A stretch of 33,887 bases of DNA from Streptomyces mesophilus (lineage in GTDB: Bacteria > Actinomycetota > Actinomycetes > Streptomycetales > Streptomycetaceae): the NCBI RefSeq assembly GCF_011044995.1, contig NZ_JAAKZW010000068.1, positions 1-33,887 of the forward strand, given 5' to 3'. Position 1 is the first letter of the stretch; each line of letters begins with the position of its first letter. Under the pieces are notes generated by a model. It was given only the letters and a program-made list of their open reading frames with translations, did not search any database and was not told where the DNA came from. Both the position numbers and the translations under genes were made by a program. This document shows positions 14,945 through 23,494 of the stretch, in pieces.

Positions 14945-15772
14945 ATGGCGAAAAGCGACAAGGAGCCGGGTGCGGCGGGCCCTCCCGTCATCCGAAAGGC
15001 CAAGCCGGCGAAGACCCGGACCGGCCTGGTGCGTCAGGCGCGCAAGATCAACCGGGCGCTCGCCGAGGTCTATCCGTATGCCCACCCGGAGCTGGACTTC
15101 GAGAATCCCTTCCAGCTCCTGGTCGCCACGGTGCTTTCGGCGCAGACCACGGACCTGAGGGTCAACCAGACGACGCCGGGCCTGTTCGCGAAGTACCCGA
15201 CCCCGGAGGACCTGGCCGTGGCCAACCCCGAGGAGGTCGAGGAGCTGATCCGCCCCACGGGGTTCTTCCGCGCCAAGACCCGGTCGATCATGGGCCTGGC
15301 CAAGGCCCTGCGCGACGAGCACGGCGGTGAGGTCCCCGGCCGCCTCGAGGATCTGGTCAAGCTGCCGGGCGTCGGCCGCAAGACGGCCAATGTCGTCCTC
15401 GGCAATGCCTTCGGCGTCCCGGGCATCACCGTCGACACCCACTTCGGCCGGCTCGTACGGCGCTGGAAGTGGACCGACAGCGAGGACCCCGAGAAGATCG
15501 AGGCGCTGATCTGCGAGATCTTCCCGAAGAGCGACTGGACGATGCTGTCGCACCGGATCATCTTCCACGGCCGCCGTATCTGCCACGCCCGCAAGCCCGC
15601 CTGCGGCGCCTGCCCGATCGCCTCGCTCTGTCCTTCGTACGGGGAGGGCGAGATCGACCCCGAGAAGGCGCAGAAGCTGCTCAAGTACGAGAAGGGCGGC
15701 TTCCCGGGCCAGCGCCTCAAGCCGCCGCCGGACTATCCGGGCCAGGCAGCGCCGCCGATGGGAGCTGTGTGA
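14945..15772 (+). CDS. nth: Endonuclease III (DNA glycosylase/AP lyase)
   Basis: A 275-residue base-excision-repair enzyme that removes oxidised pyrimidines and cleaves the abasic site. The helix-hairpin-helix LPGVGRKTANVVLGNAFG carries the catalytic K146, and D164 lies in TVDTHFGRL. The [4Fe-4S] cysteines are C213, C220, C223 and C229 (C-x6-C-x2-C-x5-C). A basic N-terminal extension of about 35 residues and a C-terminal tail rich in Pro and Gly exceed the roughly 211-residue E. coli enzyme, as is usual in actinobacteria. The ATG has no ribosome site but has a TAnnnT box six bases upstream. It heads a run with the CoA Nudix and MarP genes. Confidence 0.97.
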   Translation: MAKSDKEPGAAGPPVIRKAKPAKTRTGLVRQARKINRALAEVYPYAHPELDFENPFQLLVATVLSAQTTDLRVNQTTPGLFAKYPTPEDLAVANPEEVEELIRPTGFFRAKTRSIMGLAKALRDEHGGEVPGRLEDLVKLPGVGRKTANVVLGNAFGVPGITVDTHFGRLVRRWKWTDSEDPEKIEALICEIFPKSDWTMLSHRIIFHGRRICHARKPACGACPIASLCPSYGEGEIDPEKAQKLLKYEKGGFPGQRLKPPPDYPGQAAPPMGAV

Positions 15773-15827
15773 CAGGGGAACGATCGGGTGTGGTCCGGCC
15801 GTTGAGGGGTCCGTACGGGGGTGACGC

Positions 15828-16568
15828 GTGACGCATTCAGGCAGGGCGCAGGCAGGCAGGACGCATTCGGGCAGGGCGCAGACAGGGAGTTCCTACGGCG
15901 GGGACGCCCTCGTCTCGAGCGAGGGCCTGCCCGAGTGGCTGACTCCCGTGGCGAAGGCCGCCGAGACGGTCGAGCCGAAGCAGCTCAGCCGGTTTCTGCC
16001 GCCCGAGAGCGGAGCGGGACGGCAGTCGGCGGTCCTGATCCTGTTCGGCGAGGGCGAGCAGGGTCCCGAGCTGCTGCTCATGGAGCGTGCCAGTTCCCTC
16101 CGCTCGCATGCCGGGCAGCCCTCGTTCCCCGGCGGCGCCCTGGACCCGGAGGACGGCGACCCGGCCGGTGACGGTCCGCTGCGCGCCGCCCTTCGTGAGG
16201 CCGAGGAGGAAACCGGACTCGACCCCGCGGGCGTCCAGATCTTCGGGGTGCTGCCGAAGCTCTACATCCCGGTGAGCGGTTTCGTCGTCACCCCCGTCCT
16301 CGCGTGGTGGCGCGAACCGACCCCGGTCGGTGTGGTCGATCCGGCCGAGACGGCCCGGGTGTTCACGGTTCCCGTGGCACATCTCACGGCTGCCGAGCAC
16401 CGGGTGACCTCGGTCCACCCGCGCGGCCACCAAGGACCCGCATTCCTGGTCGGTGACGCTCTGGTCTGGGGTTTTACGGCCGGTGTGATCGACCGGATCC
16501 TGCACTACGCGGGCTGGGAAAGACCTTGGGACCGCACAAAGCAGGTCCCTCTCGACTGGCGCGCATGA
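15828..16568 (+). CDS. Nudix hydrolase, probable CoA pyrophosphatase
   Basis: A 246-residue protein. The signature LLMERASSLRSHAGQPSFPGG matches the NuCoA motif of coenzyme A pyrophosphatases (NudL/PCD1), and the Nudix box is GGALDP...ALREAEEETGLDP with the metal-binding glutamates. These enzymes cleave CoA or its oxidised or acyl forms to phosphopantetheine and 3',5'-ADP. The first 20 residues hold a decapeptide repeat (THSGRAQAGR/THSGRAQTGS) and are unlikely to be part of the fold. The GTG at 15828 is uncertain; another start further in is possible. The order nth, Nudix, marP is that of mycobacteria. Confidence 0.93.
   Translation: MTHSGRAQAGRTHSGRAQTGSSYGGDALVSSEGLPEWLTPVAKAAETVEPKQLSRFLPPESGAGRQSAVLILFGEGEQGPELLLMERASSLRSHAGQPSFPGGALDPEDGDPAGDGPLRAALREAEEETGLDPAGVQIFGVLPKLYIPVSGFVVTPVLAWWREPTPVGVVDPAETARVFTVPVAHLTAAEHRVTSVHPRGHQGPAFLVGDALVWGFTAGVIDRILHYAGWERPWDRTKQVPLDWRA
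15830..15886 (+). repeat. Two tandem 30-bp units at the Nudix 5' end
   Basis: GACGCATTCAGGCAGGGCGC... at 15830 is repeated at 15860 with two visible changes in the first 27 bases. The period is ten codons, so the frame is preserved and a repeated decapeptide is encoded. Confidence 0.85.
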
Positions 16569-16656
16569 CAGGCTGGTCACTTGTGTTCTGCCCGGTTCCG
16601 CCGGGCCCCCGACGGCCGAGGAGTGGCGACTGTGACGCGAGGCGAGGCGTGATTCG

Positions 16657-17853
16657 GTGAACGTGCTCGACATCCTGCTCCTGGTCGCCGCCGTGTGGTT
16701 CGCCATCGTGGGCTACCGCCAGGGCTTCGTCGTCGGCATCCTCTCGGTGCTCGGCTTCCTGGGCGGCGGCCTCGTCGCGCTCTACGTACTGCCGGTGATC
16801 TGGAAGCAGTTCACCGAGGAGCAGGCGGGCACGACGGCCGTGGTCGTCTGGGTCGTGGTCGTCATCGTCTGCGCCTCCGTCGGCCAGGCCTTCACCACCC
16901 ACCTGGGCAACAAGCTGCGCCGCTACATCACCTGGTCACCCGCGAGAGCCCTGGACGCCACGGGCGGCGCCGTGGTCAACGTGCTCGCGCTGCTCCTCGT
17001 CTCCTGGCTGATCGGCTCGCTCCTGGCGGGCACGACCATGCCGACGGTGGGCAAGGAGGTCCGTAACTCCAAGGTGCTCAACGGGATCGACCGCGCCCTG
17101 CCGGGCCAGGCCGACACCTGGTTCACCAACTTCCGCTCGGTGCTCGCGCAGAACGGATTCCCGCAGGTCTTCAGCCCGTTCGCCAATGAGCCGATCACCG
17201 AGGTCCGCCCGCCCGACCCCAAGCTCGCCGGCAGCCCGGTCGCCGCCCGCGCGAAGGGTTCCATCGTCAAGGTGCTCGGTACCGCGAGCAGTTGCAGCAA
17301 GGTGCTCGAAGGCAGCGGCTTCGTCTTCGCCGACCGCCGCGTGATGACCAACGCGCATGTGGTCGGCGGCGTCGACGAGCCCACCGTCCAGATAGGCGGC
17401 GAGGGCAAGCGCTATGACGCCACGGTCGTGCTCTACGACTGGGAGCGCGACATCGCCGTACTCGACGTACCGCAGCTGGACGCGCGCCCGCTGCAGTTCA
17501 CCGACCGCGACGCCGGCACCGGCGACAGCGCGATCGTGGCCGGCTTCCCGGAGAACGGCGGCTATGACGTCCGCTCCGCCCGTATCCGCGCCCGGATCGA
17601 CGCCAGCGGACCGGACATCTACCACCGTGGCAATGTGCGGCGCGATGTCTACTCGCTGTACGCGAACGTCCGCCAGGGCAACTCCGGCGGCCCGCTGCTC
17701 ACCCCGGACGGCAAGGTCTACGGCGTGATCTTCGCCAAGTCCCTGGACAGCCCGGACACCGGCTATGCGCTCACGGTGGACGAGATCCGCGACGACATCA
17801 GCGCGGGCCGCACCGCCAACCAGCAGGTGGACAGCCAGGGGTGTGCGCTGTAG
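16657..17853 (+). CDS. marP: MarP-family membrane serine protease
   Basis: A 398-residue protein. Four hydrophobic helices (about 2-20, 23-47, 60-78, 104-125) form a CvpA/colicin V-like membrane domain, followed by a chymotrypsin-fold protease outside the membrane. The triad is H234 (MTNAHVVGG), D265 (DWERDIAVLDV) and S343 (VRQGNSGGPLL). C213 and C396 are placed to form the disulfide known in mycobacterial MarP, where it helps control activity. MarP of M. tuberculosis (Rv3671c) is needed for acid survival. The GTG at 16657 is used. It follows the Nudix gene after 88 bp on the same strand. Confidence 0.95.
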   Translation: MNVLDILLLVAAVWFAIVGYRQGFVVGILSVLGFLGGGLVALYVLPVIWKQFTEEQAGTTAVVVWVVVVIVCASVGQAFTTHLGNKLRRYITWSPARALDATGGAVVNVLALLLVSWLIGSLLAGTTMPTVGKEVRNSKVLNGIDRALPGQADTWFTNFRSVLAQNGFPQVFSPFANEPITEVRPPDPKLAGSPVAARAKGSIVKVLGTASSCSKVLEGSGFVFADRRVMTNAHVVGGVDEPTVQIGGEGKRYDATVVLYDWERDIAVLDVPQLDARPLQFTDRDAGTGDSAIVAGFPENGGYDVRSARIRARIDASGPDIYHRGNVRRDVYSLYANVRQGNSGGPLLTPDGKVYGVIFAKSLDSPDTGYALTVDEIRDDISAGRTANQQVDSQGCAL

Positions 17854-17919
17854 GTCGCGCGTGCGGGCGCGGTGAGCGGCGCAGGGGTGTGCGCTGTGAG
17901 CCGCGCTTGTACGGGGGCT

Positions 17920-18120
17920 TCAGGCCCTCGTCGTATGCCGCAGCCGGGCCGACACCCAGCGGGCGCGGCGGCGCAGGATACGCGGAATCCCCATAGCCGC
18001 TTGGGGTGACCGGTGACCCTGGCCCTGTGGGCCGCCTCCCCGAAACGGGTTCAGCTCCGAAGACCCGGGAGCCGAGCGGCGGTTGCGTGCTGCGTCACTG
18101 TAGTCGTGCGTCCAGCCCAT
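17920..18120 (-). CDS. Possible small basic protein
   Basis: A 66-codon frame (MGWTHDYSDAARNRRSAPGS... ending PRILRRRARWVSARLRHTTR-A) has a very basic C-terminus and biased codon use. I recognise no domain, and only a weak GGGGT precedes the ATG. A 13-bp palindrome TGAGTG-C-CACTCA (18160-18172) lies about 40 bp upstream and could be an operator. It may be a small lineage-specific gene or chance; conservation across Streptomyces would decide. Confidence 0.35.
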   Translation of the reverse strand: MGWTHDYSDAARNRRSAPGSSELNPFRGGGPQGQGHRSPQAAMGIPRILRRRARWVSARLRHTTRA

Positions 18121-18159
18121 ACCCCGACGTCTGCCCGTGCCTCATGGTCGGTAACCACC

Positions 18160-18172
18160 TGAGTGCCACTCA
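18160..18172. promoter_or_regulatory. 13-bp palindrome
   Basis: TGAGTG-C-CACTCA is a perfect inverted repeat in the 17854-18226 interval, between the ends of marP and the alpha/beta hydrolase gene. Its role is unknown. Apart from this palindrome and the possible small gene at 17920, I see nothing in that interval. Confidence 0.3.
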
Positions 18173-18226
18173 ATTGGCGTATGCGCGGGGCAAAGGCCGT
18201 TCGATGCACAGGTGTTCGCCCGCGCC

Positions 18227-19150
18227 TCAGCGGTCCGGCTCAGGGTCCTTCAGCCACTCGACGAGCTCCTTCGAGAAGGCCACCGGGTCCTCCTCGTGCG
18301 GGAAGTGCCCCAGACCGTCGAACAGCCGCCAGCGGTACGGCGCTTCGACGTACTCGCCCGAGCCCGCCGCGCTGCGCGTACGCAGCACCGGGTCGAGGGA
18401 GCCGTGCAGATGCAGCGTGGGCACGCGCACCGGCCGCTTCATCCGCCGGTTGAACTGGATCCCGTCAGGACGCGCCATCGACCGCACCATCCACCGGTAC
18501 GGCTCGATCGAGCAGTGCGCCGTCGACGGAATGCACATGGCCTTGCGATACGTGTCCACCGCCGCGTCGTCCGGAAGCCGCGGCCCCGACCAGTCCCGGA
18601 TCAGCTCGCCGACCAACGCACCGCCGTCTGCGACCAGTTGCCGCTCCGGCAGCCACGGCCGCTGAAAGCCCCAGATGTACGAGCCGGCCTTGGTCTGCCG
18701 TATGTCGCCGAGCATCGCCGAACGCCACCGCCGCGGATGCGGCATCGAGGAGACCGCGAGCCGGCGCACCAGCTTGGGGCGCATCACGGCCGCGGTCCAC
18801 GCGAGGTATCCGCCGAGGTCATGACCGACGAGCGCGGCGTCCGGCTCGCCGAGGGAGCGGATGACTCCGGTGATGTCGAGCGCGAGGTTCGCCGGGTCGT
18901 AACCGCGCGGTGTGCGGTCGCTGCCGCCGACGCCGCGCAGATCCATCGCGACCGCGCGGAAGCCGGCCTCGGCGAGCGCGGGCAGCTGGTGGCGCCAGGT
19001 CCACCAGTACTGCGGAAAGCCGTGCAGGAGCAGGACGAGCGGTCCGTCGCCCATTTCGGCGATATGGAAGCGGGCCCCGTTCGCCGCGACATCTCGGTGG
19101 GTCCAGGGGCCGTCCAGGCGCACAACCGAAGTCGCGGAAGGGTCCGTCAT
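18227..19150 (-). CDS. Alpha/beta hydrolase (epoxide-hydrolase-like)
   Basis: A 307-residue alpha/beta-fold enzyme. Motifs are the oxyanion region LLLHGFPQYWWTWRHQLP, the nucleophile elbow VGHDLGGYLAW (catalytic Asp), an acid in LHGSLDPVLR and the histidine of GLGHFPHEEDP. An Asp nucleophile and the HGFP motif point to epoxide hydrolases or dehalogenases rather than Ser esterases. Its position beside marP and a holin-like gene corresponds to mycobacterial ephE (Rv3670). The ATG overlaps the stop of the holin-X-like gene (ATGA), so it is the last gene of a minus-strand operon that probably begins with nhaA. Confidence 0.93.
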   Translation of the reverse strand: MTDPSATSVVRLDGPWTHRDVAANGARFHIAEMGDGPLVLLLHGFPQYWWTWRHQLPALAEAGFRAVAMDLRGVGGSDRTPRGYDPANLALDITGVIRSLGEPDAALVGHDLGGYLAWTAAVMRPKLVRRLAVSSMPHPRRWRSAMLGDIRQTKAGSYIWGFQRPWLPERQLVADGGALVGELIRDWSGPRLPDDAAVDTYRKAMCIPSTAHCSIEPYRWMVRSMARPDGIQFNRRMKRPVRVPTLHLHGSLDPVLRTRSAAGSGEYVEAPYRWRLFDGLGHFPHEEDPVAFSKELVEWLKDPEPDR

Positions 19151-19659
19151 GAAGTCGAGCGTGCCACAGGCTTGGCGTCCTCGACCGCGCGGGTCAGTTC
19201 ACCCCTGGCCGGGGCGGTGACGGAGCGCGGATGCGGCTTGACGTTGCCGAGCACGGCGGCGGTCTCCTTGGCGGAGGCGGCGACCTTCTGGGGACCCTTG
19301 GCCTTCGCGGTCTTCTTGGCCATGATCACGCCGATCAGCGCGAGCAGCCCGGCGAGCAGCACGCTGGCCAGGAAGGAGAGCCCGAAGCACCAGACGAGGT
19401 TCCAGCCGCCGTTTCCGTTGTGGCCCCCCGTCCAGGTGTTGATCGCGTAGGCAAGGACGAAACTCAGCATCGGCAGCGAGAAGATCAGCACCGCGAGCGC
19501 GGCGATGAACGCTCCGCCACTGGTCGCGCCACGCTTCACATCCGTCCGCAACTGGGCCTTGGCCAGCGCGATCTCGTCATGGATCAGCGCGGACATCTCA
19601 CTGGTCGCCGAGGCGACCAGCTGTCCCAGGCTGCGGTCGGCGCCGTCGGATGCGCTCAT
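19147..19659 (-). CDS. Phage-holin-X-like (DUF1469) membrane protein
   Basis: A 170-residue protein. An amphipathic N-terminal helix (SLGQLVASATSEMSALIHDEIALAKAQL) precedes two hydrophobic helices (about 48-72 and 92-114) separated by a Gly/Asn loop (GGHNGNGGWN), then a basic Lys/Ala-rich tail. This is the layout of the actinobacterial 'putative holin-X, superfamily III' family. The name refers to topology only; there is no evidence of a phage origin, and the gene is part of a conserved chromosomal block (Rv3669-like). Its real function is unknown, perhaps envelope-related. It is coupled by ATGA to the hydrolase gene and lies 42 bp after nhaA. Confidence 0.88.
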   Translation of the reverse strand: MSASDGADRSLGQLVASATSEMSALIHDEIALAKAQLRTDVKRGATSGGAFIAALAVLIFSLPMLSFVLAYAINTWTGGHNGNGGWNLVWCFGLSFLASVLLAGLLALIGVIMAKKTAKAKGPQKVAASAKETAAVLGNVKPHPRSVTAPARGELTRAVEDAKPVARSTS

Positions 19660-19701
19660 CGCGTACTCCCTCTTCAGATCTGGCGTTACGGCAATGTCAG
19701 A

Positions 19702-21123
19702 TCATGCCGGACTGCCGCCCTCACCGCTTCCCGCGGGGCCCTGTTCGCCGCCCGGAACGGGGCTCAGTTCGGCGAGGCGACGGTGCTCGGCGGCCTTCTT
19801 CTCGTAGATCGCGGCCATGCGGAGGTGGTACTCGGGGTTGTCCTGCTCGTAGATGTCCGGGATCCCGTCGAGGTCGTCGTCGCGCTCCTCGTGCTCGACC
19901 ATCGCGCGGTACTTGGCGTTCCGCAGCTTGAGCAGGACCGTCGCGAGTACGGCCGCGATCAGCGAGCCGAGCAGGACCGCGGCCTTGACCTCGTCGGTCA
20001 GCACCGTGTCGCCCTTGAAGGCGAGTTCGCCGATCAGGAGCGAGACCGTGAAGCCGATACCGGCCAGTGAGGCGACCGCGAACACATCGGGCCAGGACAG
20101 GTCCTCGCTCAGCTCCGCCCGGGTGAAGCGGGCCGCGAGCCACGTACCGCCGAAGATGCCGACCGTCTTGCCGACCACAAGACCGAGCACCACACCGAGC
20201 GTCTCGGGCTGGGTGAACACATCGCCGATCGCCTTGCCGGAGACCGAGACACCCGCGGAGAACAGCGCGAACAGCGGCACCGCGAGCCCGGCCGACAGGG
20301 GACGTACGAGGTGCTCGATGTGCTCGCCGGGGGAGTGCCGCTCGTCGTCCTTGCGGCTGCAGCGCAGCATCAGGCCCATCGCGACACCGGCGATGGTGGC
20401 GTGCACGCCGCTGTTGTACATCAGGCCCCAGATCACCAGGGCGAGCGGAACGTAGATGTACCAGCCGCGTACGCCCTTACGGAGGAGCAGCCAGAAGACC
20501 ACGAGGCCCACGACGGCGCCGCCGAGGGCCGCGAAGTTCAGCGAGTCCGTGAAGAAGACCGCGATGATCATGATCGCGAAGAGGTCGTCGACCACGGCGA
20601 GCGTGAGCAGGAAGGCGCGCAGCGCGGACGGCAGCGAGGTGCCGATCACGGCGAGCACGGCGAGCGCGAACGCGATATCGGTCGCGGTCGGCACGGCCCA
20701 GCCCTGCATAGAGCCGTCACCCATGACGTTGGTCAGCACGTAGACCAGGGCGGGCACGGCCATCCCGCAGAGCGCGGCGACGACGGGCAGGATCGCGGCC
20801 TTGGGATCGCGCAGATCGCCCGCGACCAGTTCACGCTTGAGCTCGATCCCGGCGACGAAGAAGAAGACCGCGAGCAGCCCGTCGGCGGCCCAGTGCTGGA
20901 TCGAGAGGTCGAGTCCGAGCGCGGAGGGCCCGATGTGGAAGTCCCGTACGGAGGCGTAGCTGTCGCTGAGCGGGGTGTTCGCCCAGATCAGGGCGACGAC
21001 GGCGGCGATGAGGAGCAGCACGCCGCCGACGGTCTCGGTCCGCAGGGCGTCCGCGACGAAGGTCCGCTCGGGCAGCGAGAGCCTGCCGAGGACCTTGCGG
21101 TTGTTCTTGCTGGGCGCGGCCAC
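19702..21123 (-). CDS. nhaA: Na+/H+ antiporter NhaA
   Basis: A 473-residue antiporter with about twelve membrane helices. NhaA hallmarks are DGLLAVFFFVAGIELKRELV, AVPTATDIAFALAVLAVIG and LLTLAVVDDLFAIMIIAVFF, the last carrying the paired aspartates that bind Na+ or H+. It exports Na+ in exchange for protons. A hydrophilic C-terminal tail (EHEERDDDLDGIPDIYEQDN to the end, roughly 60 residues) is typical of actinobacterial members. The start is GTG at 21123 with GGAGG five bases upstream. It is the likely first gene of an operon with the holin-X-like and hydrolase genes. Confidence 0.96.
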   Translation of the reverse strand: MAAPSKNNRKVLGRLSLPERTFVADALRTETVGGVLLLIAAVVALIWANTPLSDSYASVRDFHIGPSALGLDLSIQHWAADGLLAVFFFVAGIELKRELVAGDLRDPKAAILPVVAALCGMAVPALVYVLTNVMGDGSMQGWAVPTATDIAFALAVLAVIGTSLPSALRAFLLTLAVVDDLFAIMIIAVFFTDSLNFAALGGAVVGLVVFWLLLRKGVRGWYIYVPLALVIWGLMYNSGVHATIAGVAMGLMLRCSRKDDERHSPGEHIEHLVRPLSAGLAVPLFALFSAGVSVSGKAIGDVFTQPETLGVVLGLVVGKTVGIFGGTWLAARFTRAELSEDLSWPDVFAVASLAGIGFTVSLLIGELAFKGDTVLTDEVKAAVLLGSLIAAVLATVLLKLRNAKYRAMVEHEERDDDLDGIPDIYEQDNPEYHLRMAAIYEKKAAEHRRLAELSPVPGGEQGPAGSGEGGSPA

Positions 21124-21282
21124 GGGAATCCTCCGGGTCGGTACGGCAACGACGGATCGCTGAAGCAGTCGCCGACCAGACTTCCCGGCACACCCTGTGT
21201 TCTTGTCGCGGTTTTTACGCGGCCTCTACGGTACAGGGTGCCCGCGAGGGCGAATCTGGCGATCTTCACTTTACGCACGAAA

Positions 21283-21311
21283 AGGGCACTCAGCGCGGCG
21301 CTGAGTGCCCT
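21283..21311 (-). terminator. acs terminator
   Basis: AGGGCACTCAGCGC and its exact reverse complement (21298-21311) are separated by one base, so about 12 bp can pair around a small loop. On the minus strand it is followed by TTTTCG. It lies 38 bp beyond the acs stop. Confidence 0.85.
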
Positions 21312-21348
21312 CTCGCGTACGTACGAAGGCCGCCCTCCGACCGGAGGG

Positions 21349-23310
21349 TCAGTCCTCCGAACCCGCCGACGGCAGCTTCGTCTGGATCAGATCCATCACC
21401 GAGGAATCGGTCAGTGTGGTGACGTCACCGAGCTGCCGGTTCTCGGCGACATCGCGAAGCAGACGCCGCATGATCTTGCCCGAGCGGGTCTTCGGCAGCT
21501 CCGCCACCGGCAGGATCCGCTTCGGCTTGGCGATCGGGCCGAGAGTGGCGCCCACGTGATTGCGCAGATCCGCCACAAGGCCCTCGGCCTCGGCGTCGGC
21601 GCTGCCGCGCAGGATCACGAAGGCCACGATCGCCTGACCGGTGGTCTCGTCGGCCGCGCCCACGACCGCCGCCTCGGCGACCGACGGGTGCGAGACGAGC
21701 GCGGACTCGACCTCGGTGGTGGAGATGTTGTGGCCGGACACCAGCATCACGTCGTCGACCCGGCCGAGCAGCCAGATGTCGCCGTCGTCGTCCTTCTTGG
21801 CACCGTCGCCGGCGAAGTACTTGCCCTCGAAGCGCGACCAGTAGGTGTCGATGAACCGCTGGTCGTCACCCCAGATGGTGCGCAGCATCGACGGCCACGG
21901 CTCGGTGAGCACCAGATAGCCACCGCCGCCGTTCGGCACCTCGTTGGCCTCGTCGTCGACGACGGTCGCCGAGATGCCGGGGAGCGCGCGCTGGGCGGAG
22001 CCCGGCTTGGCCTCGGTGACACCCGGCAGCGGCGAGATCATCATCGCGCCGGTCTCCGTCTGCCACCAGGTGTCCACGACGGGGGTGCGGTCGCCGCCGA
22101 TGTTCTTGCGGTACCAGACCCAGGCCTCGGGGTTGATCGGCTCACCGACCGAACCGAGGACACGCAGCGAGCTCAGGTCGAACTTCGCCGGGATGTCGTC
22201 GCCCCACTTCATGAACGTACGGATCGCGGTGGGCGCCGTGTAGAGGATCGTGACGCCGTACTTCTGCACGATCTCCCAGAAGCGGCCCTGGTGCGGGGTG
22301 TCCGGGGTGCCCTCGTACATGACCTGCGTGGCACCGTTCGCGAGCGGCCCGTAGACGATGTACGAGTGCCCCGTCACCCAGCCGACGTCGGCCGTGCACC
22401 AGTAGACGTCGGTCTCCGGCTTGAGGTCGAAGACGGCGTGATGCGTGTACGCGGCCTGCGTGAGGTAGCCGCCGGAGGTGTGCAGGATGCCCTTCGGCTT
22501 ACCCGTCGTACCCGAGGTGTAGAGGATGAACAGCGGGTGCTCGGCGTCGAAGGCCTCGGGGGTGTGCTCGGCGGACTGGACGTCGACCAGCTCGTGCCAC
22601 CACACGTCGCGGCCCTCGGTCCAGGAGATGTCCTCCTGGCCGGTGCGGCGCACGACGAGGACGTGCTCGACGTTGTCGACCTTCTCGACAGCGGCGTCCA
22701 CGGCGGGCTTGAGCGCGGAGGGCTTGCCCCTGCGGTAGCCGCCGTCGGAGGTGATGACGACCTTGGCGTCCGCGTCCTGGATACGGGTGGCGAGCGCGTC
22801 GGCCGAGAAGCCGCCGAACACCACGGAGTGCGCGGCGCCGACCCGGGCGCAGGCCAGCATCGCGACCGCGGTCTCCGGGATCATCGGCATGTAGATGGCG
22901 ACGCGGTCGCCCTTTTGCACACCCAGCTCGGTCAGGGCGTTGGCCGCCTTGGAGACCTCGTCCTTGAGCTCGGCGTAGGTGATCGCACGGCTGTCGCCGG
23001 GCTCGCCCTCGAAGTGGATGGCGACGCGGTCGCCGTTGCCGGCCTCGACATGGCGGTCGACGCAGTTGTACGCGACGTTCAGCTTGCCGTCGGCGAACCA
23101 CTTCGCGAAGGGCGGGTTCGACCAGTCGAGCGTCTCGGTCGGCTCGGTGGCCCAGCTGAGGCGGCGGGCCTGCTCGGCCCAGAAGCCCAGCCGGTCGGCC
23201 TTGGCCCGCTCGTACGCCTCCGCGGTGACGTTGGCGTTCGCGGCCAGGTCGGCGGGCGGCGCGAACCTGCGCTCTTCCTTGAGCAGGTTGGCCAAGGATT
23301 CGTTGCTCAC
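21349..23310 (-). CDS. acs: Acetyl-CoA synthetase (AMP-forming)
   Basis: A 653-residue adenylate-forming enzyme that makes acetyl-CoA from acetate, ATP and CoA via acetyl-AMP. Visible motifs are the P-loop-like LYTSGTTGKPKGILHT, VYWCTADVGWVTGHSY, the acetyl-site VDTWWQTETGAMM, and the C-terminal PKTRSGKIMRRLLRD, whose lysine is the catalytic residue that is acetylated in related enzymes. The GTG at 23310 has GGGAG upstream and gives the expected start (MSNESLANLLKEERRF); the frame is open to 23352. An inverted repeat GGTCTA-N13-TAGACC lies upstream near 23383-23407. Confidence 0.97.
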   Translation of the reverse strand: MSNESLANLLKEERRFAPPADLAANANVTAEAYERAKADRLGFWAEQARRLSWATEPTETLDWSNPPFAKWFADGKLNVAYNCVDRHVEAGNGDRVAIHFEGEPGDSRAITYAELKDEVSKAANALTELGVQKGDRVAIYMPMIPETAVAMLACARVGAAHSVVFGGFSADALATRIQDADAKVVITSDGGYRRGKPSALKPAVDAAVEKVDNVEHVLVVRRTGQEDISWTEGRDVWWHELVDVQSAEHTPEAFDAEHPLFILYTSGTTGKPKGILHTSGGYLTQAAYTHHAVFDLKPETDVYWCTADVGWVTGHSYIVYGPLANGATQVMYEGTPDTPHQGRFWEIVQKYGVTILYTAPTAIRTFMKWGDDIPAKFDLSSLRVLGSVGEPINPEAWVWYRKNIGGDRTPVVDTWWQTETGAMMISPLPGVTEAKPGSAQRALPGISATVVDDEANEVPNGGGGYLVLTEPWPSMLRTIWGDDQRFIDTYWSRFEGKYFAGDGAKKDDDGDIWLLGRVDDVMLVSGHNISTTEVESALVSHPSVAEAAVVGAADETTGQAIVAFVILRGSADAEAEGLVADLRNHVGATLGPIAKPKRILPVAELPKTRSGKIMRRLLRDVAENRQLGDVTTLTDSSVMDLIQTKLPSAGSED

Positions 23311-23382
23311 GACATCTCCCAATCCCAGAGTGTCCGTTGTGTCCCAGGCCACAGCTCATCAGACAGACCCTCCGGTGACAAG

Positions 23383-23407
23383 GGTCTACGGATGATTGGT
23401 TTAGACC
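23383..23407. promoter_or_regulatory. Inverted repeat upstream of acs
   Basis: GGTCTA-N13-TAGACC lies about 75-95 bp before the acs start and 8 bp from the neighbouring terminator. The arms are perfect at 6 bp. It may be an operator for acs; no regulator can be named from the sequence. Confidence 0.35.
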
Positions 23408-23414
23408 TGTGTGA

Positions 23415-23445
23415 GGGTGTGGCTCCGGACTCCGGAGCCACACCC
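23415..23445 (-). terminator. Terminator of the SulP-carbonic anhydrase gene
   Basis: GGGTGTGGCTCCGG (23415-23428), loop ACT, and the exact complement CCGGAGCCACACCC (23432-23445) form a 14-bp stem, 50 bp after the stop codon. Confidence 0.85.
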
Positions 23446-23494
23446 TGGCACGTACGGGAAGGGGATTCGGTTCAACCGCCCCCGGCGGCGGGCC

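Noticed and set aside
14783..15586. N-terminal extension of the sensor kinase to 15586
   Set aside because: It runs antisense through nth, lacks any similarity, and a GTG with a ribosome site is present at 14782.
19147..19659. Holin-like gene as evidence of a prophage
   Set aside because: The gene belongs to a conserved chromosomal block and no other phage gene lies nearby; the family name reflects topology only.
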